Position numbers and translations under genes: made by a program | Assembly (NCBI RefSeq): GCF_000403785.1 | Contig: NZ_APHJ01000019.1 | Coordinates: forward strand, 1-64,000 | Source: Gillisia sp. CAL575 | GTDB lineage: Bacteria; Bacteroidota; Bacteroidia; Flavobacteriales; Flavobacteriaceae | Reading direction: 5' to 3' | DNA length: 64,000 bases | Shown here: positions 41,827 to 51,001 of the stretch, one piece after another | Layout of the letters: each line of letters begins with the position of its first letter | Position numbering within the stretch: position 1 is the stretch's first letter | Notes under the pieces: model-generated | The model's input: only the letters and a program-made list of their open reading frames with translations | The model's database searches: none | What the model was told of the DNA's origin: nothing

Positions 41827-44800
41827 ATGAAAGAAATCTACTTATTTGAGTTGAAATATAGAATGCGCAGACCCGCAACCTATATTTACATATTTATAGC
41901 ATTTTTAATCCCACTATTAATTGCTGTATTCGCAAAATCTAACACAGCACAATTCACAAATAGTCCGAATGCCATAATGGGTGTTTTGGGAGGTATGAGT
42001 GAGATATATCTATTCTTTTACGCGGCAATTATGGGAGTCGCAGTCTATAGAGATGAGGAGCATAGAACTGCTCAAACTTATTTCACTTTTCCCATAACCG
42101 AAAAGAATTATATTCTAGGTAGGTTTTGGGGAAGTTTTACCATTGTAACATTTATGAATATTGCTGCGGTCTTAGGTGCAATTTTAGGCTTCTCAATTGG
42201 AATGTTTTTAGATAGGCCAGATTATGGAATCTATACCTCTTTCAATTTTGCCTCCTATTTTTATCCATTCCTCTACTTACTCACTTTTAATGCTTTCTTT
42301 ATTGGAAGTTTATTCTTTGGGTTGATGACGTTTTTTAAGCGGATGTCCATATTATATCTAGGTGGGATCGTAATCTTTATCCTTACAATGGTTTCATCAA
42401 GACTTTTGACAAATTTAGATACCGAATGGTTGAGTGTTTATGTAGATCCTTTTGGAAATGTAGCACAAAATTTTATAGATAAATACTGGTCTGTACACGA
42501 ACTTAATACTACGCAGCTTTCTCTTACTGGTAAATTTTTATTAAATAGAATGATCTGGTTGGGATTAGCAATAGCGATCTTTGTTTTCACCCTATTGCGA
42601 TTTTCTTACAAAGCCTTTCTAACTTCGAATAAGAAGCAAAATACAAAAGAAGAAAAAGAGGAATTTCAAGAAGGAAATGTTTTGGCAAATGTAGTTCAAG
42701 TCTTTAATAAGAAAGCAAAATGGGAAAATCTATGGTCGCTTAGTAAAATAGAATTTCTATCTATTGTCAAAGAAACGGTATTTATTATTTTGATGATAAT
42801 AGGAATAGTGATCGCTGGTTTTATAGCCTATCAATCTAATCAAACATATGGAACACCCTCCTTGCCACTTACCAGATATATGGTAGCTCAAATTTCGGTA
42901 GGAATTTCAATCTTCTCTGTGATAATTCTTATCATCTATGCAGGAGAAGCAGTGCATAGAACAAGACAAAACAAAACCTTTGAATTTTACGATGCACTGC
43001 CAGTTAGTAACAATACTTTATACCTCTCAAAAATAATTTCACTTATTGGCGTGGCGGTAGTGCTAACTTTTATAAGTATCCTGGTCGGGATTATATATCA
43101 ATCTATTAATGGCTATTTTGATTACGAACTGGGAATGTATTTCACCTATAATTTTTTCAGAATATTCCCCGGTTATATAATGACAATATTATTAGCCTTT
43201 TTTATTCATGTGTTGGTCAACAATAAATTTTTAGGACATTTTATAGTTATTTTAATTTATGTTGGTATTCCTATATTATTAGGATTGGCATTTAAAACTT
43301 CGAATCCGTTATTGATCTTTGGAGAAAGTCCTCAAGGATTTTTAAGTGATCTAAATGGATTTGGACATTATTTAATTGGAGAGTTTTGGTTAAATTCTTA
43401 TTGGATCTTATTCACTTGTATTCTTGCAGTGATAGGTAAGCTCTTTTGGACCAGAGGCTTTTTCTCGTCCGGGAAGGAGCGTTTACTATTAGCAAAACAA
43501 CGATTTACAGGAAGGACCATCGCGTACACCTTGGTGTTTTTATTCGCATTTGTTTCCGTAGGAGCTTATAGTTATTACAATCTTAAAGTTTTAAATACAC
43601 TAGAAGATGGAAATTATGGCGAAAAGGTAAATGCAGATGCTGAAAAGAAATATGGTAAGTATATAGGCAAACCTCATATTCAGGTGACCGATCTAAAAGC
43701 CTTTATCGATATTTTTCCTGAAGATAGGAGAGTGGAAGCTAAAGGGGAGTTTAAAGTGGTTAATAATTTTGATGTTGCAATAGATACTCTTCTTATGGAA
43801 GTTAAATTTCCTATAGCAGATACCAAAATCACCAAAGTAGTGTATAACGGGGTAGAGCTGAAACCTTTCTTGAAGGATACCGTGTACCGACTTTTTATGT
43901 ATAAATTACCTGTGCCTTTACAGCCTAAAGAAACTGCCTCACTACTTATTGAAACAAGAGCGATCACTAAAGGATTTTCTTCAGATACGGAAACAGCAGT
44001 TTTAGGGAATGGAACCTTCTTTAGAGATGCAATCCTTCCAACTTTTCATTATGAGCGAACTATAATTGATAACGGAGTCCGGGTAAAGAATGGTTTGGAA
44101 AATCTAGATTATCTATATCCTCCAAGAACAGATAGTATAGCTCTTAAAAAGAATCTCTTTAATGAAGATGCAAACTTTATGACTTTTGAGGCAACTCTTA
44201 GTACTTCTAAAGGTCAAACGGCAATTGCTCCAGGCGTACTCACCAAAAAATGGGAGGAAAATGACCGCAGTTATTTCAATTATAAATTAGAAGGTAAAAC
44301 AGATTATTTTTTCAGTTTTGTTTCTGCAAAATATGATGTCGAGAAAGATTTTTGGATTGCTCCTAGCGGGAAAAAAGTGGATATTGAGATCTACCATTCT
44401 CCAAAACACAAAAAGAATTTAGAGTATTTTATTAAAGGAATAAAGATCTCCTTAGATTATAACTCGAAAAACTTTTTGGAGTATCCTTATTCTGTGATTA
44501 GGGTAATCGAGTTTCCAGCGCATTCTACTTTTGCCCAGTCCTTTGCGACAAGTATTCCATATTCTGAAGACTTTGGTTTTGTGGCAGATTTCTCTAAGGC
44601 CGAAAATTATAATTATGCATTCAGGATTACTTCTCACGAAGTAGCTCACCAGTGGTGGGGGCATATTGTAACTCCTAGTCAAACAACTGGAGCAAATATA
44701 ATTTCGGAAACTTTGGCCGAGTATGTTTCCCTAATGACAATGAAAAAGGAATATGGAGAAAATGGAATTAAAGCGTTTTTGAAGAATTCTCTGGATAAGT

Positions 44801-45432
44801 ATTTATCAAGTAGACAATTCAGTTTCAAACCAGAGCGCTCATTGATGAATGTGGAAACCGGGCAATATATCTGGTATGAAAAAGGCTCTATGATCATGTA
44901 CGATCTGCAGGATGTTATAGGAGAAGATAAAGTGAATGCAGCACTCCGTAGCTTTTTAGAAGAATTTAAGTACAATGAAAAAGGCTATTATGCGACGTCA
45001 GAAGATCTTTATAAAGCTATATATAAAGTTGCTCCAGATTCTTTAAAATATAAAGTAGATGATGGCTTTAAGGAGATCGTACTTTATGAGAACCGAGTAA
45101 TTGATGCCAAAACCAAGGAATTAAAAACCGGAAAATGGGAAACGACTTTCACTGTAAATTCTAAAAAGATCTATTATGAGGATGGAGGAAAAGAAAGAGA
45201 AGTAGACACTAAGAAAAACCTAATAGATATTGGTTTATTTGGTGAAGATGTAGTGAATGATGAAAAAGTAACTATTAAAGATCCATTCTATTTTGAATTG
45301 AAATGGTTAGAACCTGGAGATAATAAATTCACCATTATTACAGAGAAAAAACCTTTAAAAGCAGGAATAGATCCATATAATAAATTGATAGATAGAAACT
45401 CAGACGATAATTTAAAATCTATTGAAGAGTAG
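41827..45432 (+). CDS. ABC transporter permease fused to an M1 family metallopeptidase
   Basis: A 1201-residue two-part protein. Residues 1-585 form an ABC-2-type permease with two six-helix bundles (12 or more helices). After it comes a periplasmic M1 aminopeptidase-like region (about 620-1190). The zinc motif HEVAH is at 937-941, and the third ligand Glu is in ISETLAEYVS at about 961, one residue further than in typical M1 enzymes. The aromatic triplet QWWGH that follows is usual for this family. It starts two bases after its ATPase. The domain order suggests transport linked to peptide processing at the outer face of the inner membrane, which is inference. Confidence 0.93.
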   Translation: MKEIYLFELKYRMRRPATYIYIFIAFLIPLLIAVFAKSNTAQFTNSPNAIMGVLGGMSEIYLFFYAAIMGVAVYRDEEHRTAQTYFTFPITEKNYILGRFWGSFTIVTFMNIAAVLGAILGFSIGMFLDRPDYGIYTSFNFASYFYPFLYLLTFNAFFIGSLFFGLMTFFKRMSILYLGGIVIFILTMVSSRLLTNLDTEWLSVYVDPFGNVAQNFIDKYWSVHELNTTQLSLTGKFLLNRMIWLGLAIAIFVFTLLRFSYKAFLTSNKKQNTKEEKEEFQEGNVLANVVQVFNKKAKWENLWSLSKIEFLSIVKETVFIILMIIGIVIAGFIAYQSNQTYGTPSLPLTRYMVAQISVGISIFSVIILIIYAGEAVHRTRQNKTFEFYDALPVSNNTLYLSKIISLIGVAVVLTFISILVGIIYQSINGYFDYELGMYFTYNFFRIFPGYIMTILLAFFIHVLVNNKFLGHFIVILIYVGIPILLGLAFKTSNPLLIFGESPQGFLSDLNGFGHYLIGEFWLNSYWILFTCILAVIGKLFWTRGFFSSGKERLLLAKQRFTGRTIAYTLVFLFAFVSVGAYSYYNLKVLNTLEDGNYGEKVNADAEKKYGKYIGKPHIQVTDLKAFIDIFPEDRRVEAKGEFKVVNNFDVAIDTLLMEVKFPIADTKITKVVYNGVELKPFLKDTVYRLFMYKLPVPLQPKETASLLIETRAITKGFSSDTETAVLGNGTFFRDAILPTFHYERTIIDNGVRVKNGLENLDYLYPPRTDSIALKKNLFNEDANFMTFEATLSTSKGQTAIAPGVLTKKWEENDRSYFNYKLEGKTDYFFSFVSAKYDVEKDFWIAPSGKKVDIEIYHSPKHKKNLEYFIKGIKISLDYNSKNFLEYPYSVIRVIEFPAHSTFAQSFATSIPYSEDFGFVADFSKAENYNYAFRITSHEVAHQWWGHIVTPSQTTGANIISETLAEYVSLMTMKKEYGENGIKAFLKNSLDKYLSSRQFSFKPERSLMNVETGQYIWYEKGSMIMYDLQDVIGEDKVNAALRSFLEEFKYNEKGYYATSEDLYKAIYKVAPDSLKYKVDDGFKEIVLYENRVIDAKTKELKTGKWETTFTVNSKKIYYEDGGKEREVDTKKNLIDIGLFGEDVVNDEKVTIKDPFYFELKWLEPGDNKFTIITEKKPLKAGIDPYNKLIDRNSDDNLKSIEE

Positions 45433-45462
45433 GTAAAAAATCTGTAGTTAAAATAATTCTCT

Positions 45463-45510
45463 AAAGCCTTTCAGCTTTCACTTTTAAAGTGAGGTTGAAA
45501 GGCTTTTTTT
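45463..45510. terminator. Terminator after the permease/peptidase gene
   Basis: AAAGCCTTTCA and TGAAAGGCTTT, with an inner CACTTT/AAAGTG, form a long bulged stem followed by seven T residues. It lies about 30 bases past the stop codon. Confidence 0.85.
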
Positions 45511-45531
45511 GATTTAAAACAGAAAAAGGAC

Positions 45532-45609
45532 GTCATTCTGAACTTGTTTCAGAATCTTATAAATTGAGACCCTGAATTAAATTCAGGGTGAGGAGAGAAT
45601 TACTATGAC
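45532..45609. repeat. Intergenic palindromic repeat, copy 2 (GTCAT...ATGAC)
   Basis: A 78-base unit bounded by GTCAT and ATGAC. It contains two internal hairpins: ATTCTGAA/TTTCAGAAT around CTTG, and the perfect ACCCTGAAT-TAA-ATTCAGGGT. Its first 26 bases match the opening of the copy at 59759 with four differences. It lies between the convergent permease/peptidase and hemF genes. Confidence 0.7.
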
Positions 45610-45636
45610 AATAAACGGATAACATAAAATTTTATC

Positions 45637-46539
45637 TTAAACCCAATCCTTTGGATGTGCGAGCACCTCTAAAAGTCGTTCTTCTTCACTTCCAGCTTCT
45701 GGATAATGATCGTATACCCATTGCACGTGTGGTGGTAAACTCATTAAAATGCTTTCTATCCGGCCGTTGGTCTTTAAGCCGAACAAAGTGCCTTTATCAT
45801 GTACTAAATTGAATTCTACATAGCGCCCACGTCTAATCTCTTGCCAATCGCGCTGTTCTTTAGAATAAGGCAATTCTTTTCTTTTTTCAGTAATAGGAAC
45901 ATAAGATGCTAAGAAGCTATTCCCCACTTCGCTAACAAAATTGAACCAGTCTTCCATGCTCATTTCTTCTGAAGTTTTGCAATAATCGAAGAACAAACCT
46001 CCAATTCCGCGGGCTTCATCTCTATGCGAATTCCAGAAATATTCGTCACATTTTTGCTTGTATTCAGCATAAAAATCTGGATGATGTGCATCGCAAGCCT
46101 TTTTACAGATCTCATGAAAATGTATTGCATCTTCATCGAACAAATAATAAGGAGTAAGATCCTGTCCGCCACCAAACCAACTGTCTATAACGGATCCGCT
46201 CTTGTCATACATCTCAAAATAACGCCAGTTTGCATGAACCGTCGGTACCATCGGATTTTTCGGATGAAGCACTAAACTGAGGCCACAAGCGAAAAAATCT
46301 ACTTCTCCTACCTTAAAATATTGTTGCATTGCGAGAGGAAGTGGGCCATGAACTTCAGAAATATTTACACCACCTTTTTCGAAGACGGCACCGTTCTCTA
46401 TAACTCTCGTTCTTCCACCACCACCCTCAGGGCGTTCCCATACATCTTCCTTGAATTTCACGGAGCCATCAACTTCTTCTAGTTTAGAAGTAATTGTGTC
46501 CTGAAGTTGTTGTATATATTGAAAGAATTTGTTTTTCAT
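45637..46539 (-). CDS. hemF: Oxygen-dependent coproporphyrinogen III oxidase
   Basis: Decarboxylates coproporphyrinogen III to protoporphyrinogen IX using oxygen. The 300-residue product is full length. It carries the family signatures WFGGGQDLTPYY and HRDEARGIGGLFFDY, and the C-terminal EFNLVHDKGTLFGLKTNGRIESILMSLPP. It is the last gene of the hemA-C-D-E-x-F operon and starts 6 bases after the unknown gene. The use of HemF implies aerobic haem synthesis. Confidence 0.97.
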   Translation of the reverse strand: MKNKFFQYIQQLQDTITSKLEEVDGSVKFKEDVWERPEGGGGRTRVIENGAVFEKGGVNISEVHGPLPLAMQQYFKVGEVDFFACGLSLVLHPKNPMVPTVHANWRYFEMYDKSGSVIDSWFGGGQDLTPYYLFDEDAIHFHEICKKACDAHHPDFYAEYKQKCDEYFWNSHRDEARGIGGLFFDYCKTSEEMSMEDWFNFVSEVGNSFLASYVPITEKRKELPYSKEQRDWQEIRRGRYVEFNLVHDKGTLFGLKTNGRIESILMSLPPHVQWVYDHYPEAGSEEERLLEVLAHPKDWV

Positions 46540-46545
46540 GCGAAA

Positions 46546-46941
46546 CTATTCTAATGCTTTTGCCTGATTTAATTTCTCCATTAAACTAAACGAAAATGTT
46601 TTACTCTCTATTTGTGCTGTTTCATAAACGGCGATTGTGTTCTTTGCTAAATGCGATTCATATTGCTCATCTTCAAAAGGAATAATCTTTAACAGAAAAT
46701 CTCCAAATTGTTCGTAATTGGAAAAGTCAAAATTCAATTGCTTCAATTTGATCAACAAATCTTCAGAAGACCAAGTTTCCAAATCTGAAATTTCAAAACC
46801 CAGCTGTTCAAATAAAAGCCCATTTACCTTCGATTTCTGTTCACTCTCATAAAACTCAGGAACAAATTCCAAGTCTATCAATTTGCCAACAAGCTCATTA
46901 ATCTTCTGGTTCTCTTCGTCTTTTAATCCTTTATTAAGCAT
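46546..46941 (-). CDS. Uncharacterised 131-residue protein inside the hem operon
   Basis: I do not recognise this family. The product is acidic (many Glu and Asp), has no cysteines and only one histidine, no signal peptide and no membrane helix, and is predicted to be mainly alpha-helical. Haem or metal binding through Cys/His pairs is therefore unlikely. Its position is tight: 6 bases before hemF and 6 bases after hemE, in the same direction, which argues for co-expression and possibly a supporting role in late haem synthesis. The ATG start at 46941 is clear. Function is unknown. Confidence 0.75.
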   Translation of the reverse strand: MLNKGLKDEENQKINELVGKLIDLEFVPEFYESEQKSKVNGLLFEQLGFEISDLETWSSEDLLIKLKQLNFDFSNYEQFGDFLLKIIPFEDEQYESHLAKNTIAVYETAQIESKTFSFSLMEKLNQAKALE

Positions 46942-46947
46942 TATGAA

Positions 46948-47973
46948 TTATTTAGAATATTCTTTTACCGCATCTATAAAAGCACGTGCATTCTCAACCG
47001 GAATATCTGGTAAAATTCCGTGTCCTAGATTTACAATATATCTGTCTTTTCCGAATTCATCGATCATCTGATGAACCATTTTCTTGATCTCTGCAGGTGG
47101 CGAATACAATCTAGAAGGATCAAAATTTCCTTGCAGTGTGATATTTCCTCCACTCAAATATCGAGCATTCCTTGCAGAACAAGTCCAATCTACTCCTAAA
47201 GCTGAAGCTCCAGATTTAGACATTTCATCCAAAGCAAACCAGCAACCTTTTCCAAATGCGATTACATGAGTTTCATCCTTTAAAGCATCTATAATTTGTT
47301 GCATATATTGCCAAGAAAAAGTTTGATAATCTGTTGGAGATAACATTCCTCCCCAAGAATCGAAAATTTGAACAGCATCTACTCCAGCAGCAACTTTTGC
47401 TTTTAAATAAGCAATAGTGGTATCTGTTATTTTTTGAAGCAAGGTATGTGCAGCAATAGGATTTGTAAAACAAAATTTCTTTGCGATATCAAAATTCTTA
47501 GAACCTTGTCCTTGTACAGTATAACATAAAATAGTCCAGGGAGAACCAGCAAAACCTATTAACGGCACCTCATCATTTAGCGCTTGCTTGGTCATTTTAA
47601 TGGCATCCATCACATAGCCCAGCTCTTCATGTACATTAGGTACAATTACATTCTCTACATCTTTGCTAGTACGCACAGGGTTTGGTAACCACGGCCCAAC
47701 ACCCGGTCTCATCTCCACTTCAATGTTCATTGCTTGTGGGATTACAAGAATATCACTAAAAAGTATAGCGGCATCTGGACCTACTTGATTTATAGGCATT
47801 ACAGTGATCTCTGTAGCCAATTCCGGAGTTCTACAACGAGTAAAAAAATCATATTTCGCCTTCAATTTCATGAAATCTGGCAAGTATCTTCCTGCCTGGC
47901 GCATCATCCAAACTGGTGGCCTATCAACAGTCTCTCCTTTTAATGCTCTTAAAAATAAGTCGTTCTTGATCAT
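46948..47973 (-). CDS. hemE: Uroporphyrinogen decarboxylase
   Basis: Removes four carboxyl groups from uroporphyrinogen III to give coproporphyrinogen III. The 341-residue product has the N-terminal signature [17 protein letters not shown], the catalytic-pocket aspartate in [28 protein letters not shown], and the C-terminal [12 protein letters not shown]. It overlaps hemD upstream by four bases. Confidence 0.97.
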   Translation of the reverse strand: MIKNDLFLRALKGETVDRPPVWMMRQAGRYLPDFMKLKAKYDFFTRCRTPELATEITVMPINQVGPDAAILFSDILVIPQAMNIEVEMRPGVGPWLPNPVRTSKDVENVIVPNVHEELGYVMDAIKMTKQALNDEVPLIGFAGSPWTILCYTVQGQGSKNFDIAKKFCFTNPIAAHTLLQKITDTTIAYLKAKVAAGVDAVQIFDSWGGMLSPTDYQTFSWQYMQQIIDALKDETHVIAFGKGCWFALDEMSKSGASALGVDWTCSARNARYLSGGNITLQGNFDPSRLYSPPAEIKKMVHQMIDEFGKDRYIVNLGHGILPDIPVENARAFIDAVKEYSK

Positions 47974-48632
47974 ATCTTATATTTTTTAACCGCCTGTACG
48001 ATCACATTTTCAATACTAGGCTTATTTGCGATTATTATATTTTGTGTATGTTTTTTAGCTTCTGCTGCAGTGGTTTCTCCAATACAGAAAGCGATACTGG
48101 AATTTAAGTCATTTTCCTGGCAATAGCTTTGAACACCACTTGGGCTGAAAAACAGTACTCCATCAAAATTTCTAATGAATTTTTTAGGATTCAAACTAGT
48201 GGTATATACTTTTAATTCCTGAATGGCGATATTTTTATTATTCAATATCTTTGGTAACTCCTCTCGTCGTTTAGATCCGCAGAGATAAAGAAATTGTTTT
48301 TCGCTGAATTCATTTACGATCTTGAGAGCTAATTCTTTACTGGAATCTGCTGAAGCAACTACAGAATATCCGTTTTTTTCTATCTCGAGTTTGGTCTTAT
48401 CACCAACACAAAAAATATTTAGCTCACGGGTTTGAAATTCTGGATATTGAGTGAAGAAACCTTTTACGCCATTCTGACTTGTGAAAATTAGGTTTCTGGG
48501 AATAGGTGCGTCCAGGGAAGAATTATCGAATCCAATGCTAATAGCATCATATTCCACAAGGCCAATTCCGGAATTCAGAATCAATTGTTTCTGATTTTCA
48601 GCAAGGATTTTTGTGGAAAGTAAGGTAGCCAT
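47970..48632 (-). CDS. hemD: Uroporphyrinogen-III synthase
   Basis: Cyclises hydroxymethylbilane with inversion of ring D. HemD proteins share little sequence; the 220-residue length, the two-domain pattern ([13 protein letters not shown] in the first half, [14 protein letters not shown] and [14 protein letters not shown] in the second) and the position between hemC and hemE make the call secure. It starts 5 bases after hemC and its stop overlaps the hemE start by four bases. Confidence 0.92.
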   Translation of the reverse strand: MATLLSTKILAENQKQLILNSGIGLVEYDAISIGFDNSSLDAPIPRNLIFTSQNGVKGFFTQYPEFQTRELNIFCVGDKTKLEIEKNGYSVVASADSSKELALKIVNEFSEKQFLYLCGSKRREELPKILNNKNIAIQELKVYTTSLNPKKFIRNFDGVLFFSPSGVQSYCQENDLNSSIAFCIGETTAAEAKKHTQNIIIANKPSIENVIVQAVKKYKI

Positions 48633-48637
48633 ATTAG

Positions 48638-49549
48638 TTAATTTAAGGCTTCTTTAATTCCTTCCATCAACACTCTACCTCCACTATTTAGTACTTTTAA
48701 GGCGCATTCTTTTCCGAAATCAGGAGCATCTTCAATCGCGATTCTTCTTTCTATGGAAACTTGTTTTTTTCCGTCTAAACTAAATAAGGCTCCTTTAAAA
48801 GAAATTTCATTTCCCTCTATTTTAGCCAAAGCTCCAATGGGAGCAGTACATCCTCCTTCTAAGATTTTCAAGAATTCCCGTTCCATATGAACACAAATTT
48901 CTGATTCCCTATGATTCAGAGATTTTAAGATATCACGCGTTTCTATGTCATTTTCCATAGCAACTACAAGCATGGCACCTTGAGCTGGAGCTGGTATCAT
49001 CCAGTCCAGATCTAGAGAGTTTTCTGGGGTTAATTGGATGCGCTCTAGGCCGGCAGCAGCGAAGATAGCTCCATTCCAATCACTGTCTTTTAATTTTTGT
49101 ATTCGGGTATTTACATTCCCTCTAAGATCTACAGAACTATGGGTTGGATATTTGTTTAACCATTGTGCTTTCCTTCTCAAGCTACCTGTAGCAATAACTC
49201 CTTCAGAATTTAAAAATTCTAGCCCTTTATGGATAAGTATGTCTTTAGAATTTGCTCGCTTTAAAACTGCAGCTTCTACAATTCCTTTTGGTAATGCCGT
49301 TGGTACATCCTTCATAGAATGTACAGCAATATCAATTTTCCCAGTAAGCATGGCAACATCCAGAGTTTTTGTGAAAATCCCTGTAATGCCCATTTCATAT
49401 AATGGCTGATCTAAGTTTAAATCGCCCGTAGATTTTACTGGAAGTAATTCTGTTTTGTGACCAAGTTCTTCAAGCGCGGCTTGAACGGTCTTTGCCTGCC
49501 AAAGTGCTAATTCACTATCGCGGGTACCAATTCTAATAACTTTACTCAT
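48638..49549 (-). CDS. hemC: Hydroxymethylbilane synthase (porphobilinogen deaminase)
   Basis: Polymerises four porphobilinogen units to hydroxymethylbilane. The 303-residue product has the N-terminal IRIGTRDSELALWQAKTV, the catalytic Asp region in HSMKDVPTALP, and the dipyrromethane cofactor cysteine in ILEGGCTAPIGALA. Its start shares a base with the hemA stop (TAATG), so translation is coupled to hemA. Confidence 0.97.
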   Translation of the reverse strand: MSKVIRIGTRDSELALWQAKTVQAALEELGHKTELLPVKSTGDLNLDQPLYEMGITGIFTKTLDVAMLTGKIDIAVHSMKDVPTALPKGIVEAAVLKRANSKDILIHKGLEFLNSEGVIATGSLRRKAQWLNKYPTHSSVDLRGNVNTRIQKLKDSDWNGAIFAAAGLERIQLTPENSLDLDWMIPAPAQGAMLVVAMENDIETRDILKSLNHRESEICVHMEREFLKILEGGCTAPIGALAKIEGNEISFKGALFSLDGKKQVSIERRIAIEDAPDFGKECALKVLNSGGRVLMEGIKEALN

Positions 49550-50802
49550 TATATGGAATCTTCAAGTTGAAAGACCTTTTGGATAAGTTCCAAACTTTCA
49601 TCTGAGGTGTTAGAATCATCTTTAAGGTGATTGGCAAAATGATTCATTATTTTTTGAATAATTCTATTGCTCACAATTTCTGCTTGCTCACTATTGAAAT
49701 CGACTATTTTTTTGCTTTGGAAATCCAGTTCAGCATCTTTCATTGTTCTCAACTTCTTTTTCAAAGCTTTAATGGTGGGTGCAAATTTTCGCATTTCCAG
49801 CCATTTATTGAAATCGCCTTCAACTTCTTTAATAATCTCTTGTGCCTGCGGAATAAATTCCTTTCTTCTTTCCAAAGTAGCATCGGTCATTTGTGAAAGT
49901 TGATCTAAATGAACCACCGTCACATTTTCCATCCCAATAACATCTTCTGACACATTTTTAGGTATAGAAAGATCTAAGATTAGCAATTTCTTTTTAGCAT
50001 AGATCAATTCCCTAGATATGGTAGGGTTTTGAGCTCCTGTTGCCACCACTAGAATATCTGTCTGGCGAATTTCCGATTGAAGATCGGCGTAATCTTTTAC
50101 TTGTAAATTGAATTTTCCGGCAATCTTTTCGGCTTTATTCTTCGTTCTGTTGATAAGAGTAATATGACTGTTTTTGGAATGTTTCACCAAATTTTCGCAA
50201 GTATTCCTACCTATTTTTCCTGTTCCGAATAAAAGAATATTTTTATCGGTAACATTTTCAACTTCATTTAAAACATATTGAACTGAAGCAAAACTCACGG
50301 AAGTAGCACCGCTAGAAAGCTGTGTTTCGTTCTTAATTCGTTTGCTTGCTTGAATAACAGAATTTATAAGACGTTCCATAAAAGGATTAGCAATGCCAAT
50401 CTTTTTAGATGCTATAAAGGCAAGCTTTAGCTGACTTATAATTTCAAAATCACCAAGGATTTGACTGTCTAAACCGGTTCCCACTTTAAACATATGTGAG
50501 ATAGCTTCTCTGTTTTTATAAACAAAAGCTACTTTTTCGAACTCCTCCACAGTACCGTGAGTATGTTCACAAAGTAATTTGATTAGTTGATATGGGTGTT
50601 GTGCAAAACCATACAATTCTGTACGGTTACAAGTAGAAGTAACGATGAGACCGTCTATGCCTTCTATCTTGGCTTGTTGCAGTAAATTTAATTTTCCTTC
50701 TTCCGTAAGGCTGAAATGTCCTCTAATGTCGGCATCGGCTTTTTTATAGCTTAATCCAATTGTATAAAAGTGTTTCCCGCGAGAGATATGATAATTTTCC
50801 AT
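49549..50802 (-). CDS. hemA: Glutamyl-tRNA reductase
   Basis: Reduces glutamyl-tRNA to glutamate-1-semialdehyde, the first committed and usually rate-controlling step of C5-pathway haem synthesis. The catalytic cysteine is Cys58 in TSTCNRTELYG. The NADPH domain includes LLFGTGKIGRNTCENL, and a C-terminal helical dimerisation domain follows (417 residues in all). It is the first gene of the operon and divergent from the AraC-type regulator. The next enzyme, glutamate-1-semialdehyde aminotransferase (hemL), is not in the window. Confidence 0.97.
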   Translation of the reverse strand: MENYHISRGKHFYTIGLSYKKADADIRGHFSLTEEGKLNLLQQAKIEGIDGLIVTSTCNRTELYGFAQHPYQLIKLLCEHTHGTVEEFEKVAFVYKNREAISHMFKVGTGLDSQILGDFEIISQLKLAFIASKKIGIANPFMERLINSVIQASKRIKNETQLSSGATSVSFASVQYVLNEVENVTDKNILLFGTGKIGRNTCENLVKHSKNSHITLINRTKNKAEKIAGKFNLQVKDYADLQSEIRQTDILVVATGAQNPTISRELIYAKKKLLILDLSIPKNVSEDVIGMENVTVVHLDQLSQMTDATLERRKEFIPQAQEIIKEVEGDFNKWLEMRKFAPTIKALKKKLRTMKDAELDFQSKKIVDFNSEQAEIVSNRIIQKIMNHFANHLKDDSNTSDESLELIQKVFQLEDSI

Positions 50803-50825
50803 GAACCTAATTAGGTATTCGATGG

Positions 50826-50833
50826 CAAAGGTA
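50826..50833 (-). promoter_or_regulatory. Putative hemA operon -7 box
   Basis: TACCTTTG on the minus strand matches TAnnTTTG and ends 23 bases before the hemA ATG. No clear TTTG lies 19 bases upstream, so activation by a regulator is possible. Confidence 0.45.
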
Positions 50834-50928
50834 AATGATAGCTTATTTAAAAAGTAACGCTCAAAGTACTAAATATGTCGCTTGATGGGATTTATAGTTG
50901 GATGTATCGCTAATTGATGCAAATACTC

Positions 50929-50936
50929 TAAATTTG
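50929..50936 (+). promoter_or_regulatory. Putative -7 box of the AraC-type regulator
   Basis: TAAATTTG matches TAnnTTTG and lies 66 bases before the regulator ATG. Together with the hemA box it makes a divergent promoter pair about 95 bases apart. A short inverted repeat, TAGAAT-N15-ATTCTA, lies at 50955-50981, downstream of this box. Confidence 0.45.
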
Positions 50937-51001
50937 TAGTGATTTCAAATGTTATAGAATATTTAGTTTAGACTGATTCTAAATAAAAACCAAAATTTCT
51001 T

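Noticed and set aside
45569-45589. ACCCTGAAT/ATTCAGGGT hairpin as terminator of the hem operon
   Set aside because: No T tract follows it on the minus strand, and it is part of the intergenic repeat, so a terminator role is not supported.
50955-50981. TAGAAT-N15-ATTCTA as the AraC regulator's binding site
   Set aside because: The arms are only six bases and the region is AT-rich, so chance occurrence is likely; AraC proteins also usually bind direct repeats.
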